From positions 124,001 to 188,000 of the forward strand of contig NZ_JACHLM010000004.1 of assembly GCF_014207965.1 (NCBI RefSeq): a stretch of 64,000 nt of DNA, read 5' to 3'. Source of the stretch: Brevundimonas bullata (GTDB lineage Bacteria; Pseudomonadota; Alphaproteobacteria; Caulobacterales; Caulobacteraceae). The translations under genes and the position numbers were made by a program. Under the pieces are notes generated by a model. The model saw only the letters and a list, made by a program, of their open reading frames with translations, did no database searches and was not told where the DNA came from. Shown here piece after piece: positions 8,252-18,288 of this stretch (its first letter is position 1; each line of letters opens with the position of its first letter).

Positions 8252-10261
8252 TCATCCCTTCGCCGCTGCGGCCGCCAGGGCCTTTGTGTGCGCGTCCTCG
8301 GTCGCCTGCACCGTCTCGGTCGGGATGTAGTAGTCGCGCTTGTAGTTGAAGGTGTGGAAGATGGCGTAGGCGATCAGGGCGAAGAAGCTCAACGCCGCCA
8401 GCCACCACATGTACCAGATCAGGGCGAAGCCCATGACCGTCGACAGGCCGGCCAGGATCACCCCCGCCCCCGTGTTGGCCGGCATGTGGATGGGCCTGTA
8501 ACCGTCGATCGGACGCTCATAGCCGCGCGCCTTCATGTCCCACCAGGCGTCCGAGTCGTGGATGATCGGCGTCTTGGCGAAGTTGTAGTTCGGCGGCGGC
8601 GACGACGTGGACCACTCCAGGGTGCGGCCATGCCAGGGATCGCCCGTCTCGTCGCGCAGCTTGTCGCGGTTGATGATCGAGACGGCGAACTGGATCAGCA
8701 TGGCCAGGATGCCGACGGCGATGATGCCGGCGCCGACCGCCGCGATGATGAACCAGATCTGGTAGGACGGATCGTCGAAGACTCGCATCCGCCGTGTCAC
8801 GCCCATGAAGCCCAGGACATAGAGCGGGGCGAAGGCGACCCAGAAGCCGACCACCCAGCACCAGAAGCTGACCAGCCCCCACTTCTTGTCCAGCTTGAAG
8901 CCGAAGGCCTTGGGCCACCAGAAGTTGATGGCCGCGAACAGGCCGAACAGCACGCCGGCGATGATGACGTTGTGGAAGTGGGCGATCAGGAACAGCGAGT
9001 TGTGCAGCACGAAGTCGGCCGGCGGCACCGCCAGCATGACGCCCGTCATGCCGCCGACCACAAAGGTCAGCATGAAGGCGACGGTCCACATCATCGGCAG
9101 CTCGAAGCGGATACGGCCGCGGTACATGGTGAACAGCCAGTTGAACAACTTGGCCCCGGTCGGGATCGAGATGATCATCGTCGTGATCCCGAAGAAGGAG
9201 TTCACGGACGCGCCCGAGCCCATGGTGAAGAAGTGGTGCAGCCACACCAGGTAGGACAGGATGGTGATGACCACCGTCGCATAGACCATGGACGTATAGC
9301 CAAAGAGCTTCTTGCCCGAGAAGGTCGAGGTGACTTCCGAGAAGACGCCGAACAGAGGCAGGATCAGGATATAGACCTCAGGGTGGCCCCAGATCCAGAT
9401 GAGGTTCACGTACATCATCGGGTTGCCGCCGAAGTCGTTCGTGAAGAAGTTGGTGCCGAGGTAGCGGTCCGCCGTCAGCAAGGCCAGAACGGCGGTCAGC
9501 ACCGGGAAGGACGCCACGATCAGGACGTTCGCGCACAGCGAGGTCCAGGTGAAGATCGGCATCTTCATCAGGCCCATGCCCGGCGCGCGCATCTTCACGA
9601 TGGTCGCGATCAGGTTGATGCCGGACAAGGTGGTCCCCACCCCCGCGATCTGCAGCGCCCAGATGTAGTAGTCGACGCCGACGCCGGGGCTGTAGCCGAT
9701 GCCCGACAGCGGCGGATAGGCCAGCCAGCCGGTGCGGGCGAACTCGCCGATGAACAGCGAGGCCATGACCAGCACCGCGCCCGCCGTCGTCATCCAGAAG
9801 CTGAAATTGTTCAGGAAGGGGAAGGAAACGTCCCGCGCCCCGATCTGCAACGGCACCAGATAGTTCATCAGGCCGGTGATCAGGGGCATGGCCACGAAGA
9901 AGATCATGATCACGCCGTGAGCGGTGAAGATCTGATCATAGTGGTGAGCGTTGAGGTAGCCCTCGGCCCCGCCGAAGGCCATGGCCTGCTGCAGGCGCAT
10001 CATGATGGCGTCGGCGAAGCCGCGCAGGAACATGACCAATCCCAGGATCATGTACATGATGCCGATCTTCTTGTGATCGACCGTGGTGAACCATTCGGTC
10101 CAGAGATAGCCCCACAGCTTGTAGCGGGTGATCAGGGCCAGGGTCGTCAGACCGCCCAGCACGACGACGGCGAAGGTGGCGACCAGGATGGGTTCGTGGA
10201 ACGGCAGGGCGTTCCAGTCCAGCCTTCCGAAGATCAGGGATGCGATGTGATCAATAGACAT
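8252..10261 (-). CDS. cyoB: Cytochrome o ubiquinol oxidase subunit I (catalytic)
   Basis: 669 aa, with 14-15 helices as in CyoB. It reduces O2 to water with ubiquinol electrons and pumps protons. Heme and CuB ligands are visible in [12 protein letters not shown], the WGHPEVY motif (cross-linked His-Tyr and the D-channel Glu), HHFFT and HFHNVI. The N-terminal extension ending in [16 protein letters not shown] and the extra C-terminal helices separate it from cytochrome c oxidase CtaD. The gene starts 13 bases downstream of cyoA. Confidence 0.96.
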   Translation of the reverse strand: MSIDHIASLIFGRLDWNALPFHEPILVATFAVVVLGGLTTLALITRYKLWGYLWTEWFTTVDHKKIGIMYMILGLVMFLRGFADAIMMRLQQAMAFGGAEGYLNAHHYDQIFTAHGVIMIFFVAMPLITGLMNYLVPLQIGARDVSFPFLNNFSFWMTTAGAVLVMASLFIGEFARTGWLAYPPLSGIGYSPGVGVDYYIWALQIAGVGTTLSGINLIATIVKMRAPGMGLMKMPIFTWTSLCANVLIVASFPVLTAVLALLTADRYLGTNFFTNDFGGNPMMYVNLIWIWGHPEVYILILPLFGVFSEVTSTFSGKKLFGYTSMVYATVVITILSYLVWLHHFFTMGSGASVNSFFGITTMIISIPTGAKLFNWLFTMYRGRIRFELPMMWTVAFMLTFVVGGMTGVMLAVPPADFVLHNSLFLIAHFHNVIIAGVLFGLFAAINFWWPKAFGFKLDKKWGLVSFWCWVVGFWVAFAPLYVLGFMGVTRRMRVFDDPSYQIWFIIAAVGAGIIAVGILAMLIQFAVSIINRDKLRDETGDPWHGRTLEWSTSSPPPNYNFAKTPIIHDSDAWWDMKARGYERPIDGYRPIHMPANTGAGVILAGLSTVMGFALIWYMWWLAALSFFALIAYAIFHTFNYKRDYYIPTETVQATEDAHTKALAAAAAKG

Positions 10262-10274
10262 GTCGGTCAGGCGC

Positions 10275-11546
10275 TCAGGATTGCGACGCAGAGGGGGCGT
10301 CGGCGACGGTCGGCGCAGGAATGCGAGGGGCGAAGGGCCAGCCGGCGGCGGCGACTTCGGTGCGAGAGGCCTGACCCGGCCGGGTCAGGCCCCTGCCCAT
10401 GATCTGTTCGGTGGGGGCCGAGCGGGTGATCTGGGCGGCCAGTTCCTGACGGCGGCGGCCTGCGTCCACGGCGGCCTTCTCGGCCTCCAGCGGGGTGCAG
10501 ATCGCCATAACGTAGGACTCGCCTGAACCCAGGACGGCCTCGCCGCGACGGGCATACTTGTCATAGGCCAGCGGCCAGGTGGCGTGGACGGCGGTCAGAC
10601 CCAGGCCGCCCTTCCTGTCGATGGCCATCATCTCGCCCATGCACATCTTGCCCGGCTCGACGCACATGTTCAGCACCGCGTCGAACAGGCCTTCATCGAC
10701 CGAGGCATAGTGCAGTACCGGCACCTTCTCGCTGGGCTTTTCCAGCTCCAGGTAGGTTTCGCGATCCAGGCTCTTGCTGTCGGCGCGCACGCCCGCGACC
10801 CACTGGTCGAAGCCGGCCTGATCCAGACCGTGGAAGGCGAAGCGCATGTCCGAGAAGCCGTCGCCCGAATAGTTGGCCGAGAAGCCGACGTACTTGCCCG
10901 GACGGTTGATGACGGCGTTCATCTTCGTCTCCATGCCTGGCATGGCGTAGATCTGACCGGCCAGGGCGGGGATGTAGAAGGAGTTCATCACACCGGTCGA
11001 GGTGATGTGGAAGCGGATCGGCCGGTCCACCGGCGCGGCCAGTTCATTGACCGTGGCGATGCCGTACTCGGGGTAGATGAACAGCCACTTCCAATCCATG
11101 GCGACGACATTGACCTGAAGCGGCTCGACCCCGGCGGCGACGGGTTGCCCCTTGTTGATCCGATCCAGCGAACGATACGGATCCAGCAGATGGGTGCCCG
11201 ACCAGGTGATGGCGCCCAGGCAGATGATGATCAGCAGCGGCGCAGCCCAGATCACCAGCTCCAGATGGGTCGAGTGGTCCCAGTCGGGCTCATACCGGGC
11301 TTCCTTGTTCGACTCCCGGTACTTCCAGGCGAAGAAGACGGTCAGCGCCATCACCGGGATGATGATGATCAGCATCAGCACCACCGACCAGACCAGCAGG
11401 TCGCGCTGCTGCGCCGCGATGTCGCCCGCAGGCGACAGGACGACGGCTTCGCACCCCGACATCAGGGCCAAAAGGGGCAGCAGCAATAGGGGTCGCAGGC
11501 GGCGCACGGCGGTTCCTGTTCGGGAAGAGGGCTCTGGCACGGTCAT
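10275..11546 (-). CDS. cyoA: Cytochrome o ubiquinol oxidase subunit II, with long C-terminal extension
   Basis: 423 aa against about 315 in E. coli. A lipoprotein signal with lipobox LMSGC is followed by two transmembrane helices and a periplasmic cupredoxin-fold domain. [17 protein letters not shown] is present, but the CuA ligand set (CxxxC...H...M) is absent, which identifies a quinol rather than cytochrome c oxidase. The last roughly 110 residues extend beyond the E. coli protein. They include a two-Cys [13 protein letters not shown] segment and a low-complexity Ala/Pro tail, part of which is encoded by a perfect DNA palindrome. It is the first gene of the oxidase block. Confidence 0.94.
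   Translation of the reverse strand: MTVPEPSSRTGTAVRRLRPLLLLPLLALMSGCEAVVLSPAGDIAAQQRDLLVWSVVLMLIIIIPVMALTVFFAWKYRESNKEARYEPDWDHSTHLELVIWAAPLLIIICLGAITWSGTHLLDPYRSLDRINKGQPVAAGVEPLQVNVVAMDWKWLFIYPEYGIATVNELAAPVDRPIRFHITSTGVMNSFYIPALAGQIYAMPGMETKMNAVINRPGKYVGFSANYSGDGFSDMRFAFHGLDQAGFDQWVAGVRADSKSLDRETYLELEKPSEKVPVLHYASVDEGLFDAVLNMCVEPGKMCMGEMMAIDRKGGLGLTAVHATWPLAYDKYARRGEAVLGSGESYVMAICTPLEAEKAAVDAGRRRQELAAQITRSAPTEQIMGRGLTRPGQASRTEVAAAGWPFAPRIPAPTVADAPSASQS
10368..10391. repeat. 24-bp perfect palindrome inside cyoA
   Basis: The two 12-base arms, GGCCTGACCCGG and its exact reverse complement, abut with no spacer. On the coding strand the element encodes GLTRPGQA near the CyoA C-terminus, about 100 bases before the stop. 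In the transcript it can form a very stable hairpin between cyoA and cyoB. Confidence 0.8.
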
Positions 11547-11697
11547 TGTGCGTCGCCCCTACCGCCGCCCGCCGAGGGGGGACATTGGACAATCCGTCCT
11601 ATCCCCCGCGAAGATGATCGGGAGCAAATGACGGCTTTCGCCATTCTTACCATGTCGGCGCGCGTGTCGCGCCCGGGTCCAGGGAACGTCATCGGTC

Positions 11698-13041
11698 ATG
11701 AACGCCACCAGCGGCGCGCCTTCTTCAGAGTCCCTCGAGCGGGACGCCAGCCACATCAACGCGCGACACGGCAAAATCGACGCCGGAGAAATTGCGATCG
11801 GCGTGATCATCGGTCGCACGTCGGAATTCTTCGACTTCTTCGTCTATGCGATCGCCTCGGTCGTGGTCTTCCCGCAGCTGGTCTTCCCCTATGCGGGACC
11901 ACTGGGCGGGACCCTGCTGTCCTTCGCCGTCTTCGCCGTGGCCTTTATCGCCCGGCCGTTCGGCACGGCGCTGTTCATCGCCATCGACCGGCGCTTCGGA
12001 CGCGGGACGAAGCTGACCATCGCCCTCTTCCTGATGGGGATTTCGACCGTCTGCCTCGGCTTCCTCCCCAGCTACGCCCAGGTCGGACACTGGGCGGCCG
12101 TCATGCTGATCGTCTTGCGCATCGGCCAGGGCGTGGCTCTGGGCGGCGCCTGGGACGGCATGGCCTCGCTGCTGGCTGTCAGCGCCCCGGCCAACCGTCG
12201 CGGCTGGTACGCCATGGTGCCGCAACTGGGCGCGCCCTTCGGCCTGATCGTGGCCAGCGCCCTGTTCGCCTACTTCCTCAGCAAGCTGTCGGCCGCCGAC
12301 TTCCTCGACTGGGGCTGGCGCTATCCCTTCTTCGTGGCCTTCGCCATCAACGTGGTGGCCCTGTTCGCCCGCCTGCGCATCGTGGTGACGCCCGCCTTCC
12401 AGGCCGCCTTCGAGACGCTGGAGCTGCAGCCGACGCCGGTGCTTCAGGCCATCCGCGAGGAAGGTCCCAAGATCGTCATCGGGGCCTTCGCTCCGCTGGC
12501 CAGCTTCGCCATGTTCCACATGGTGACGGTCTTCCCCCTGTCCTGGGTCTTCCTCTACACGGAAGAAGCGCCCAGCCGCTTCCTGATCATCGAACTGATC
12601 GGCGCCGTTTTCGGCCTGGTCGCCATCCTGGCCTCGGGCTGGCTGGCCGACCGCTATGGCCGACGCGCCCTGCTGGCCGTCACCGCCGCCGGGATCGCTG
12701 CCTTCTCGGGCTTCGCGCCGCAGATGCTGGACGGCGGCCCGATGGGCGAGCTGGCCTACATGATCCTAGGCTTCGTCCTGCTGGGTCTGTCGTTCGGTCA
12801 GGCCTCGGGCGCCGTGGCTTCCAGCTTCAGCCTGACCAACCGCTACACCGCCTCGGCCCTGACCTCGGACCTGGCCTGGCTGTTCGGCGCCGGCTTTGCG
12901 CCCCTGGCGGCCCTGGCTCTGTCAGGCAAGTTCGGCCTGATAGCGGGCGGCGGCTACCTGCTGTCGGGCGCCGTCTTCACCCTGCTGGCCCTGTGGCTGA
13001 ATCGTGAACTGGGACAGGGCCGGGCCGGCGCCAAGACCTAG
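11698..13041 (+). CDS. MFS transporter, metabolite:H+ symporter (MHS) type
   Basis: 447 aa with about 12 hydrophobic helices. IGRTSEFFDFFVYAIAS in helix 1 and RPFGTALFIAIDRRFGRG in loop 2-3 match the MHS subfamily (ShiA/ProP-like). RIGQGVALGGAWDG in helix 4 and WLADRYGRRALL in loop 8-9 are further MFS signatures. It probably imports a small organic acid or osmolyte by proton symport; the substrate is not evident. The cyoA gene is divergent upstream. A strong terminator follows. Confidence 0.85.
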   Translation: MNATSGAPSSESLERDASHINARHGKIDAGEIAIGVIIGRTSEFFDFFVYAIASVVVFPQLVFPYAGPLGGTLLSFAVFAVAFIARPFGTALFIAIDRRFGRGTKLTIALFLMGISTVCLGFLPSYAQVGHWAAVMLIVLRIGQGVALGGAWDGMASLLAVSAPANRRGWYAMVPQLGAPFGLIVASALFAYFLSKLSAADFLDWGWRYPFFVAFAINVVALFARLRIVVTPAFQAAFETLELQPTPVLQAIREEGPKIVIGAFAPLASFAMFHMVTVFPLSWVFLYTEEAPSRFLIIELIGAVFGLVAILASGWLADRYGRRALLAVTAAGIAAFSGFAPQMLDGGPMGELAYMILGFVLLGLSFGQASGAVASSFSLTNRYTASALTSDLAWLFGAGFAPLAALALSGKFGLIAGGGYLLSGAVFTLLALWLNRELGQGRAGAKT

Positions 13042-13072
13042 GTCTTGAAGACCGACATACCTCATCTTATCT

Positions 13073-13101
13073 GGGGCGCGATCGGATCGCGCCCCATTTT
13101 T
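13073..13101 (+). terminator. Rho-independent terminator after MFS gene
   Basis: A perfect 10-bp stem (GGGGCGCGAT / ATCGCGCCCC) with a 3-base loop is followed by ATTTTT, 31 bases after the MFS stop codon. Confidence 0.92.
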
Positions 13102-13284
13102 GTGCGTTCTGCAAGGGTCCTGACCGCGTAGCTGCGGCCGCGTCAGAACTTGCCAGGCTCCGAACGCCAACAAGGTTAGCGCCGATTAACGACAGGGCTT
13201 AAGCGCACGCTAAGCCTGTCTACTCGCTTGGAGTTAAGAGCCGACAAGTATCGTGTTGTTGAAATCAAGGGTGATGAGGACGTC

Positions 13285-13716
13285 ATGACCAAGAAGATCT
13301 CGGCAAAACGCCGCATGTTTCTAGCTCTGGCCGCCTGTGCGGCCGCCATCCTGGCGCCCCAGGTCGCTGCCGCCGGCCCGACGGCGGGTCATTCCTACCG
13401 ACTGCGCGCCACGGTGCCGGTCGCCTGCTGGGTGCGCCCCACGGGCACGGTCATGGCCGAAAACGGTCGCGCGGGCTCGGTCGTCGAAGCCTGCAACAGC
13501 CCCGGCGGCTTCACCGTCTCGGCCCAGTACCGCCCGCTCGCGGCCAGCGAGAAGGCCAAGATCGTCTATGGCGACCGGTCAATGAACCTGTCCAAGAGCG
13601 GCATGCTGGAACTGCGCCGCTCCAACATGGCGACGATCCGCACCGTCGATTATCGCTTCGACGAGGTCGAACTGGAGCAGCCGCTGATCCTGGCCCTGAC
13701 CATTCAGCCCATCTAG
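13285..13716 (+). CDS. Small secreted pilin-like protein (spore coat U-like)
   Basis: 143 aa. A signal peptide with n-region MTKKISAKRR and cleavage after QVAAA precedes a beta-rich domain. That domain has a Cys pair (VACWV and VEACNSPGGF) and a C-terminal strand LILALTIQPI. The spacing resembles minor fimbrial subunits of the SCPU type, where a C...C disulfide and the CN-PGGY/F motif recur. ATG 13285 is preferred because GAGGA precedes it by a good spacing. The gene faces the pilus operon and shares a two-way terminator with it, so it may be an accessory subunit; this is inference. Confidence 0.6.
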   Translation: MTKKISAKRRMFLALAACAAAILAPQVAAAGPTAGHSYRLRATVPVACWVRPTGTVMAENGRAGSVVEACNSPGGFTVSAQYRPLAASEKAKIVYGDRSMNLSKSGMLELRRSNMATIRTVDYRFDEVELEQPLILALTIQPI

Positions 13717-13739
13717 GCTGAGCACAGGCTGAATACTGA

Positions 13740-13768
13740 AACGCCCCGCAGGATCTGCGGGGCGTTTT
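13740..13768. terminator. Bidirectional terminator between the small pilin-like gene and the pilus operon
   Basis: An 11-bp perfect stem (AACGCCCCGCA / TGCGGGGCGTT) with a 5-base loop has a T-rich flank on each strand. It sits 23 bases after the plus-strand stop and 25 bases beyond the minus-strand stop at 13794. Confidence 0.9.
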
Positions 13769-13793
13769 CGTTTCCGGCGAAATGATCGCGGCG

Positions 13794-14702
13794 TCAGATG
13801 GCCGCGACGGTGAAGGTCAGGGTGTCGCTGTACTCGCCTGCCCTCTTGCCCGACACATCGCCGATCCGCACGGTCAGCGGATAGTCGTCACGACGCGCCG
13901 TCTGGGACACGACATTGATCGTGTCCGTCCGCTGCAGATTGATGTCCTGAGCCCCGACCTTGAGGTTGTAGTCGACATACCAGGCCGTCGCGCCCTGGCG
14001 CAGGCGTCCACGGTTGGCCGAAGTGACGGAGACGCGGTAACCGCCCGTGCTGTGCACATAAAGGGCGGTGTTCAGCGGGCGCGGCCCCTCGGTCAGTTCG
14101 CCCAGGTCGATGACAGGCGTGCCGTTAGGACGCGAAAACTCGCCCTTGAGGCCTATGGCGGCGGCGGCGGCGAGATCAAGCACCAGAGTCACCGGACGCG
14201 TGGCGTGGATCGTCCCGTTGGCCTGCTCTACGAACAGGTTGGCGACCTGAGTATATCGCCCCTGAGCCACGCCCGCCTCAGGGAAGGCGGCGAAGGTGAT
14301 GCGGGCCGGCAGTTGTTCGCCCTGCTTGATCGAGACGCTGGTCCCGTTCCGCCTTGCGCTCTCGCCTGATCGCGGCGTGATATCGACGCCGCCGTAATCG
14401 ACATCGACAAGCGTATAGCGCACGCGGTTGGCGCCGCCCGGGGTCGTCAGACCGAACGCTTCGGCTTGCAGCGAGGCCAGGATATTGCCGTTGCAGGGGG
14501 TCCTCCCGCTGTTCACCAGCAGGACGTCGAAGGTGCGCTGGGCGATTTCGTCTTCCAGGGGGTTGTAGCGGATCACCCACTGATCCAGCGCCGGCTGGAT
14601 CGTCAGATTGCACTTGTCCTGGGCCGAGGCTTGACCGGGGATCAGCGCCAACAGACCAAGGGCCGCAACGGCGGCGAAGGATTTCGAGAGGGTGGAGACC
14701 AT
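13794..14702 (-). CDS. Spore coat U domain fimbrial protein (minor pilin or tip adhesin)
   Basis: 302 aa, about twice the size of a single-domain pilin. A signal peptide ends near QASAQ. The first domain carries Cys residues in KCNLTI and TPCNGN. A second SCPU-like domain follows, with GTPVIDLGELTEGP and the terminal donor-type strand AGEYSDTLTFTVAAI. The double-domain layout and last position in the operon suggest a tip adhesin or stalk-end subunit. ATG 14702 has a GGAAGG Shine-Dalgarno; ATG 14723 would overlap the usher stop and has none. Confidence 0.75.
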   Translation of the reverse strand: MVSTLSKSFAAVAALGLLALIPGQASAQDKCNLTIQPALDQWVIRYNPLEDEIAQRTFDVLLVNSGRTPCNGNILASLQAEAFGLTTPGGANRVRYTLVDVDYGGVDITPRSGESARRNGTSVSIKQGEQLPARITFAAFPEAGVAQGRYTQVANLFVEQANGTIHATRPVTLVLDLAAAAAIGLKGEFSRPNGTPVIDLGELTEGPRPLNTALYVHSTGGYRVSVTSANRGRLRQGATAWYVDYNLKVGAQDINLQRTDTINVVSQTARRDDYPLTVRIGDVSGKRAGEYSDTLTFTVAAI

Positions 14703-14719
14703 GATCGTCTTCCTTCCGT

Positions 14720-17314
14720 TCATTGGTCGGTGATGTCGACCGACACGGCGACAGTCTTGAGATCCAGCAGACCTTCGTTGTCGGCTGGAACCGTGAATTC
14801 GAACCCGGCGGCGGGCGAAGTGAAGAGCTCGACCCGATAGGTCTTGCCCGGGATCAGCTTCTGAATGGCGAACCGCCCGACCGAGTTGGTGAAGAACAGC
14901 TCCGGCTCGGCCGTGGGATCATCAAGCAAACGAACGCGACCCGAGATCAACGCCGCTGGCTTGCCGGCGTTGCCGACCATCCGGCCCAGAGCCGAGACGA
15001 AGGCGTCGCTGCCGACCTGGATGGCGTAGCCGCTCTTGTAGCCGGGCCGAACGCGCCGCACGCCTTCGCCGATGTCGTAGCCCGGCGGCACGCCCAGCAC
15101 GTCATAACGCACCGACTGATCGACATAGGAGGTCAGGGTGTTGGACACCGCCGGCCCCAGGGCGCCGCTGCGCGAGGTGTAGTTTCCGCGCTCGAACGAC
15201 TCGCCGACGATCACCGGCTTATCTTCCAGCGACTGGTGCGGATAAAGAATGGCGAAGCTGTCGTAGATGTTGCGCCCGATGGCGACCTTGCCGCCCGCCG
15301 TCGAGATCGAGGCGCCGACGCGCAGCGAGGTCACCTGCTCGTCGGTGATGTTGCTGAAGCTCTGACCGAACGTCGTATGCGTCAGGCTGGCGTCGAAGCG
15401 GTTGGCGATATAGTCGAGCTGGCCGCTGAGCGTGCCGGGCCCGTCGTCATAGGTCGAAGCCACCGAGTAGCCGAACGATCCCACGCGGTTCTCAGGTGAC
15501 TGCTGGAAGCGCAGGCTGCCGCTATTGCGCGCCGAACTGTATCGAGCCTCGCCACGGCGGTCGTAGCGCGGCTGCCAGACCAGGGCGACGGTCACGCCGA
15601 CGCCGTCGCTGGAGCCCGTGCCGAAGTTACCGCCATAGTCGACCCATTCGGCACCAACCTGAACACTCCACTCCGGAGCGAAGCGATAGGAGCTGACAGC
15701 ACTCAGCGAATAGGAGTCGTTGGTAGTCCCGCGCCCCAGCCGGTAGGAAGCGCTAGCCGTTGCATTCCAGGCATCGGAAAACTGGTGCGAATAAGCGCCG
15801 GTGAGCGCCCAGGACGTCGAGTTATCTCCGAACGCATTGCCCAGGGTGGCGTAGTCCTCAGACGTATAGTCGGCCACGACCGTCCAACTGTCGTAGGTAC
15901 CGCCCAGATCGACGAAGTGGTCATAGCTCAGCGCATAGGCGTAACCTGCCCCCCTGTCAGCGTTGCTGGCAGAGGCGTTCAGTTGCAGACGCGCACCGTT
16001 GCGCAGAATGAACTGGGTCTGGCCGGTGACGTTCTGAACATCTTCGGACGCCTGCAAGCCCAAGCCGACGGCTGGCTTGTTCAAGAAGGCCTTACGCCAG
16101 AATCCGCTGAAGGCCAGCGAGCCGTCGGAATAGTCGGGCGAACCGAACGTCCCGGAATTGGTCACGCCCAGATAGGCGCCGTACTCGTAATCCCCCGGCT
16201 CCAGTTCGATCGAGTCCAGATAGGCGCTGTAGGACACCATCTCGCGGCGACCTGACTCGTTCTGGATTTCCAACTGGACGTCGTTCGAGCCTGTTTGGAG
16301 CGGCAGATTGGACAGGTCGTACTGGCCTGGGTCCAGCTTGAACTCACGCACGAAGACGCCGTTGCGCAACACGCGCACGGTTGAGGATTCCTGCAGCACG
16401 AGCTGGCGACCGCCAGACAAGCCGTTGTTGCGGAAGCTATTGAAGCGTTGCGTCTGGCGCGTCACGCCAACGCCGCCCATTTCGGCGAAGCCCTGACGAC
16501 CGCGTGTCTCGACGTTCAGATCGCCCAGAAACCAGCGACGGTACTCAGCGGGTTGATCGAAAACGAAGCGAGCGTAGCGGCGCTCGATCTCGTAATCGCC
16601 CGAAGATTGATCTTCGCGTCCTTGAACATCGGCCTCCAGCACCACGCCCTTGTAGCGGACGGCGCCGTTCAAGAAGACGCTGGGCGAGGTCACGTCGCCC
16701 GTCGACTGGCGTCGCGACACGGCCAGGTTGGTGTTCAGATAGGCGCTGAAGTTTTCGGGCGCCTCTCCCGGCTCCTCGGGCCGACCGCCCTGGAACAGGG
16801 ATTCGACCGAGCGTTTGGTCGGATCGATGCGCAGCACCAGAACCGCCAGCTGATCCGGGTCATAGTCCAGCGAAATGCCGGTGGCGTTGATCTCCTCCGG
16901 GGCGAAGGACTCCACGCCTTCCAGTTGCGTCTTCAGCTCGGCTTGCGCCTCGGGCGTCAGCAGGGGATCGATCAGCGCCCGGAACCCGGCGCTCTCGACG
17001 ATGAAGCGGTCGTCGCGCGTCAGCAGCACCGGCATTTCGCCCAGCACGCGACGGTTGAAGTTCAGCGGCACCGTCATGGCGATGTCGCGGTCGTAGGGAT
17101 TGATGTTGGGGCGCGTCTGCGGCGCAGCAGCAGAAGCGGGCGCGCTCGGCGCCGGGGCCACGGCCTCCGACGCCTGCTCTGCCGCCTGAGAGGCAGCCTG
17201 CATCAAGCCCACGACATGGGCGTGCGCCCAACCACTGGGCGTCGCCATGACCGCGGTCGCCAGCACGAGCTTTGAGGCTGCGCCCCGCAGCGTCTTTCTT
17301 CCGGCCGTCGTCAT
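14720..17314 (-). CDS. Outer membrane usher protein (FimD/PapC family)
   Basis: 864 aa, the usual usher size. A signal peptide leads into the N-terminal chaperone-binding domain. The usher pore region contains FNSFRNNGLSGGRQLVLQESSTVRVLRNGVFV and QYDLSNLPLQTGSNDVQLEI, hallmarks of the 24-strand barrel before the plug. C-terminal beta-sandwich domains follow, with LLDLKTVAV-like carboxypeptidase regulatory repeats. It secretes and assembles pilin-chaperone complexes. It overlaps the chaperone gene by 4 bases. Confidence 0.93.
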   Translation of the reverse strand: MTTAGRKTLRGAASKLVLATAVMATPSGWAHAHVVGLMQAASQAAEQASEAVAPAPSAPASAAAPQTRPNINPYDRDIAMTVPLNFNRRVLGEMPVLLTRDDRFIVESAGFRALIDPLLTPEAQAELKTQLEGVESFAPEEINATGISLDYDPDQLAVLVLRIDPTKRSVESLFQGGRPEEPGEAPENFSAYLNTNLAVSRRQSTGDVTSPSVFLNGAVRYKGVVLEADVQGREDQSSGDYEIERRYARFVFDQPAEYRRWFLGDLNVETRGRQGFAEMGGVGVTRQTQRFNSFRNNGLSGGRQLVLQESSTVRVLRNGVFVREFKLDPGQYDLSNLPLQTGSNDVQLEIQNESGRREMVSYSAYLDSIELEPGDYEYGAYLGVTNSGTFGSPDYSDGSLAFSGFWRKAFLNKPAVGLGLQASEDVQNVTGQTQFILRNGARLQLNASASNADRGAGYAYALSYDHFVDLGGTYDSWTVVADYTSEDYATLGNAFGDNSTSWALTGAYSHQFSDAWNATASASYRLGRGTTNDSYSLSAVSSYRFAPEWSVQVGAEWVDYGGNFGTGSSDGVGVTVALVWQPRYDRRGEARYSSARNSGSLRFQQSPENRVGSFGYSVASTYDDGPGTLSGQLDYIANRFDASLTHTTFGQSFSNITDEQVTSLRVGASISTAGGKVAIGRNIYDSFAILYPHQSLEDKPVIVGESFERGNYTSRSGALGPAVSNTLTSYVDQSVRYDVLGVPPGYDIGEGVRRVRPGYKSGYAIQVGSDAFVSALGRMVGNAGKPAALISGRVRLLDDPTAEPELFFTNSVGRFAIQKLIPGKTYRVELFTSPAAGFEFTVPADNEGLLDLKTVAVSVDITDQ

Positions 17315-18159
17315 CGTGCGAATCGCACGCTCACCGGCTTGGCCGGATCCAGCTCGACACCGGTCGGCACCTTGAACGTCCGCTTGCCGCCTAGGGGAGC
17401 CAGGTAGCCGACGCCGACTATCTGCGAGATTTCATCGCCAGTGAATTCACGATGGAAGGGCTGCCCAGCCTTGTCCGTCCCCTCCATGATCCAGGTCGCG
17501 CCGCTCATCAGCGCGTAGCGCTTGCCGGTATTGGCGACCACGATCTCGACGCCGGGCTGCGCAGGGGGCGGCGGCGAGGCTTCACCGCCGCTGAGGCTGG
17601 GATCGACCTCGGGCTCCGGCGGGGTGACCATGGCCGGCACAGCAGACAAAACTTCGACCTTGGGCTGAGCACCAGGCGGGGCCACGACGATCAGCGCTTT
17701 CATCGTATAGAGAACCTGAACCGAGAGCGAACCGCCGCTGTCGGGCGTGGTCGGATCGACCTGCACAGGCAGCTGCTTCACCCACAGGTAGTAGGCGCTC
17801 GAGGATTCGATGGTTGGTTCGCCGACCCACTGCACACGCACGACCTGACGGCCGCCGACCGGCACCAAGCCCTGCGGCGGGAAGACCAGGAAATCCTCGT
17901 CAGCCGGCGTCTCGACGATATTGCCGTCGGCGTCTATATCCATCCGCGTAATCAGGGTTTCGAACGGCAGAGCCGCCGAGCCGACATTGCCGACCTCGAT
18001 CCGGGCCGCCGAACCGGCGCCCGTCGTGGTCAGTTCCGACACCATGGGCGAGACGCGCATGGCCCAGGCGGCTGACATGACCAGCAGACCCGCAACAAGC
18101 CCGCCGGCCAGGGCGGCCAGGCGGCTGCCGCGCATGAAGCGAAAATCAGATCGCAGCAT
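17311..18159 (-). CDS. Fimbrial assembly chaperone (PapD-like)
   Basis: 282 aa. A signal peptide precedes the PapD-type immunoglobulin domains: MRVSPMVSELTTTGAG (G1-type edge), ARIEVGNVG, a FLVFPPQGLVPVGGRQVVRVQWVG motif that is the conserved chaperone core, and a C-terminal domain ending in SVRFAR. It binds unfolded pilins in the periplasm by donor-strand complementation and passes them to the usher. ATG 18159 is chosen because GGGGGAG lies upstream; an adjacent TTG would add one residue. It starts after an intergenic terminator hairpin. Confidence 0.9.
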   Translation of the reverse strand: MLRSDFRFMRGSRLAALAGGLVAGLLVMSAAWAMRVSPMVSELTTTGAGSAARIEVGNVGSAALPFETLITRMDIDADGNIVETPADEDFLVFPPQGLVPVGGRQVVRVQWVGEPTIESSSAYYLWVKQLPVQVDPTTPDSGGSLSVQVLYTMKALIVVAPPGAQPKVEVLSAVPAMVTPPEPEVDPSLSGGEASPPPPAQPGVEIVVANTGKRYALMSGATWIMEGTDKAGQPFHREFTGDEISQIVGVGYLAPLGGKRTFKVPTGVELDPAKPVSVRFAR

Positions 18160-18288
18160 CAATCATTACTCCCCCGAGGCCGTCCGCGGACCGCCGTCTC
18201 AAGAACTCAGTGCAGGCCAGGCCCGCCGCCGCAACGCCCATTGCGCGCGGCGAACAGCCTAACGAGCAATGGTCACTGAAACGAAAAC

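Noticed and set aside
8288-10402. 704-codon plus-strand frame opposite cyoB
   Set aside because: It is antisense to the well-conserved cyoB gene, has His/Arg/Gln/Asp-rich low-complexity sequence typical of GC-rich shadow frames, and no recognisable domain.
13186-13202. TTAACGACAGGGCTTAA as a CtrA box
   Set aside because: The spacer is 9 bases rather than 7.
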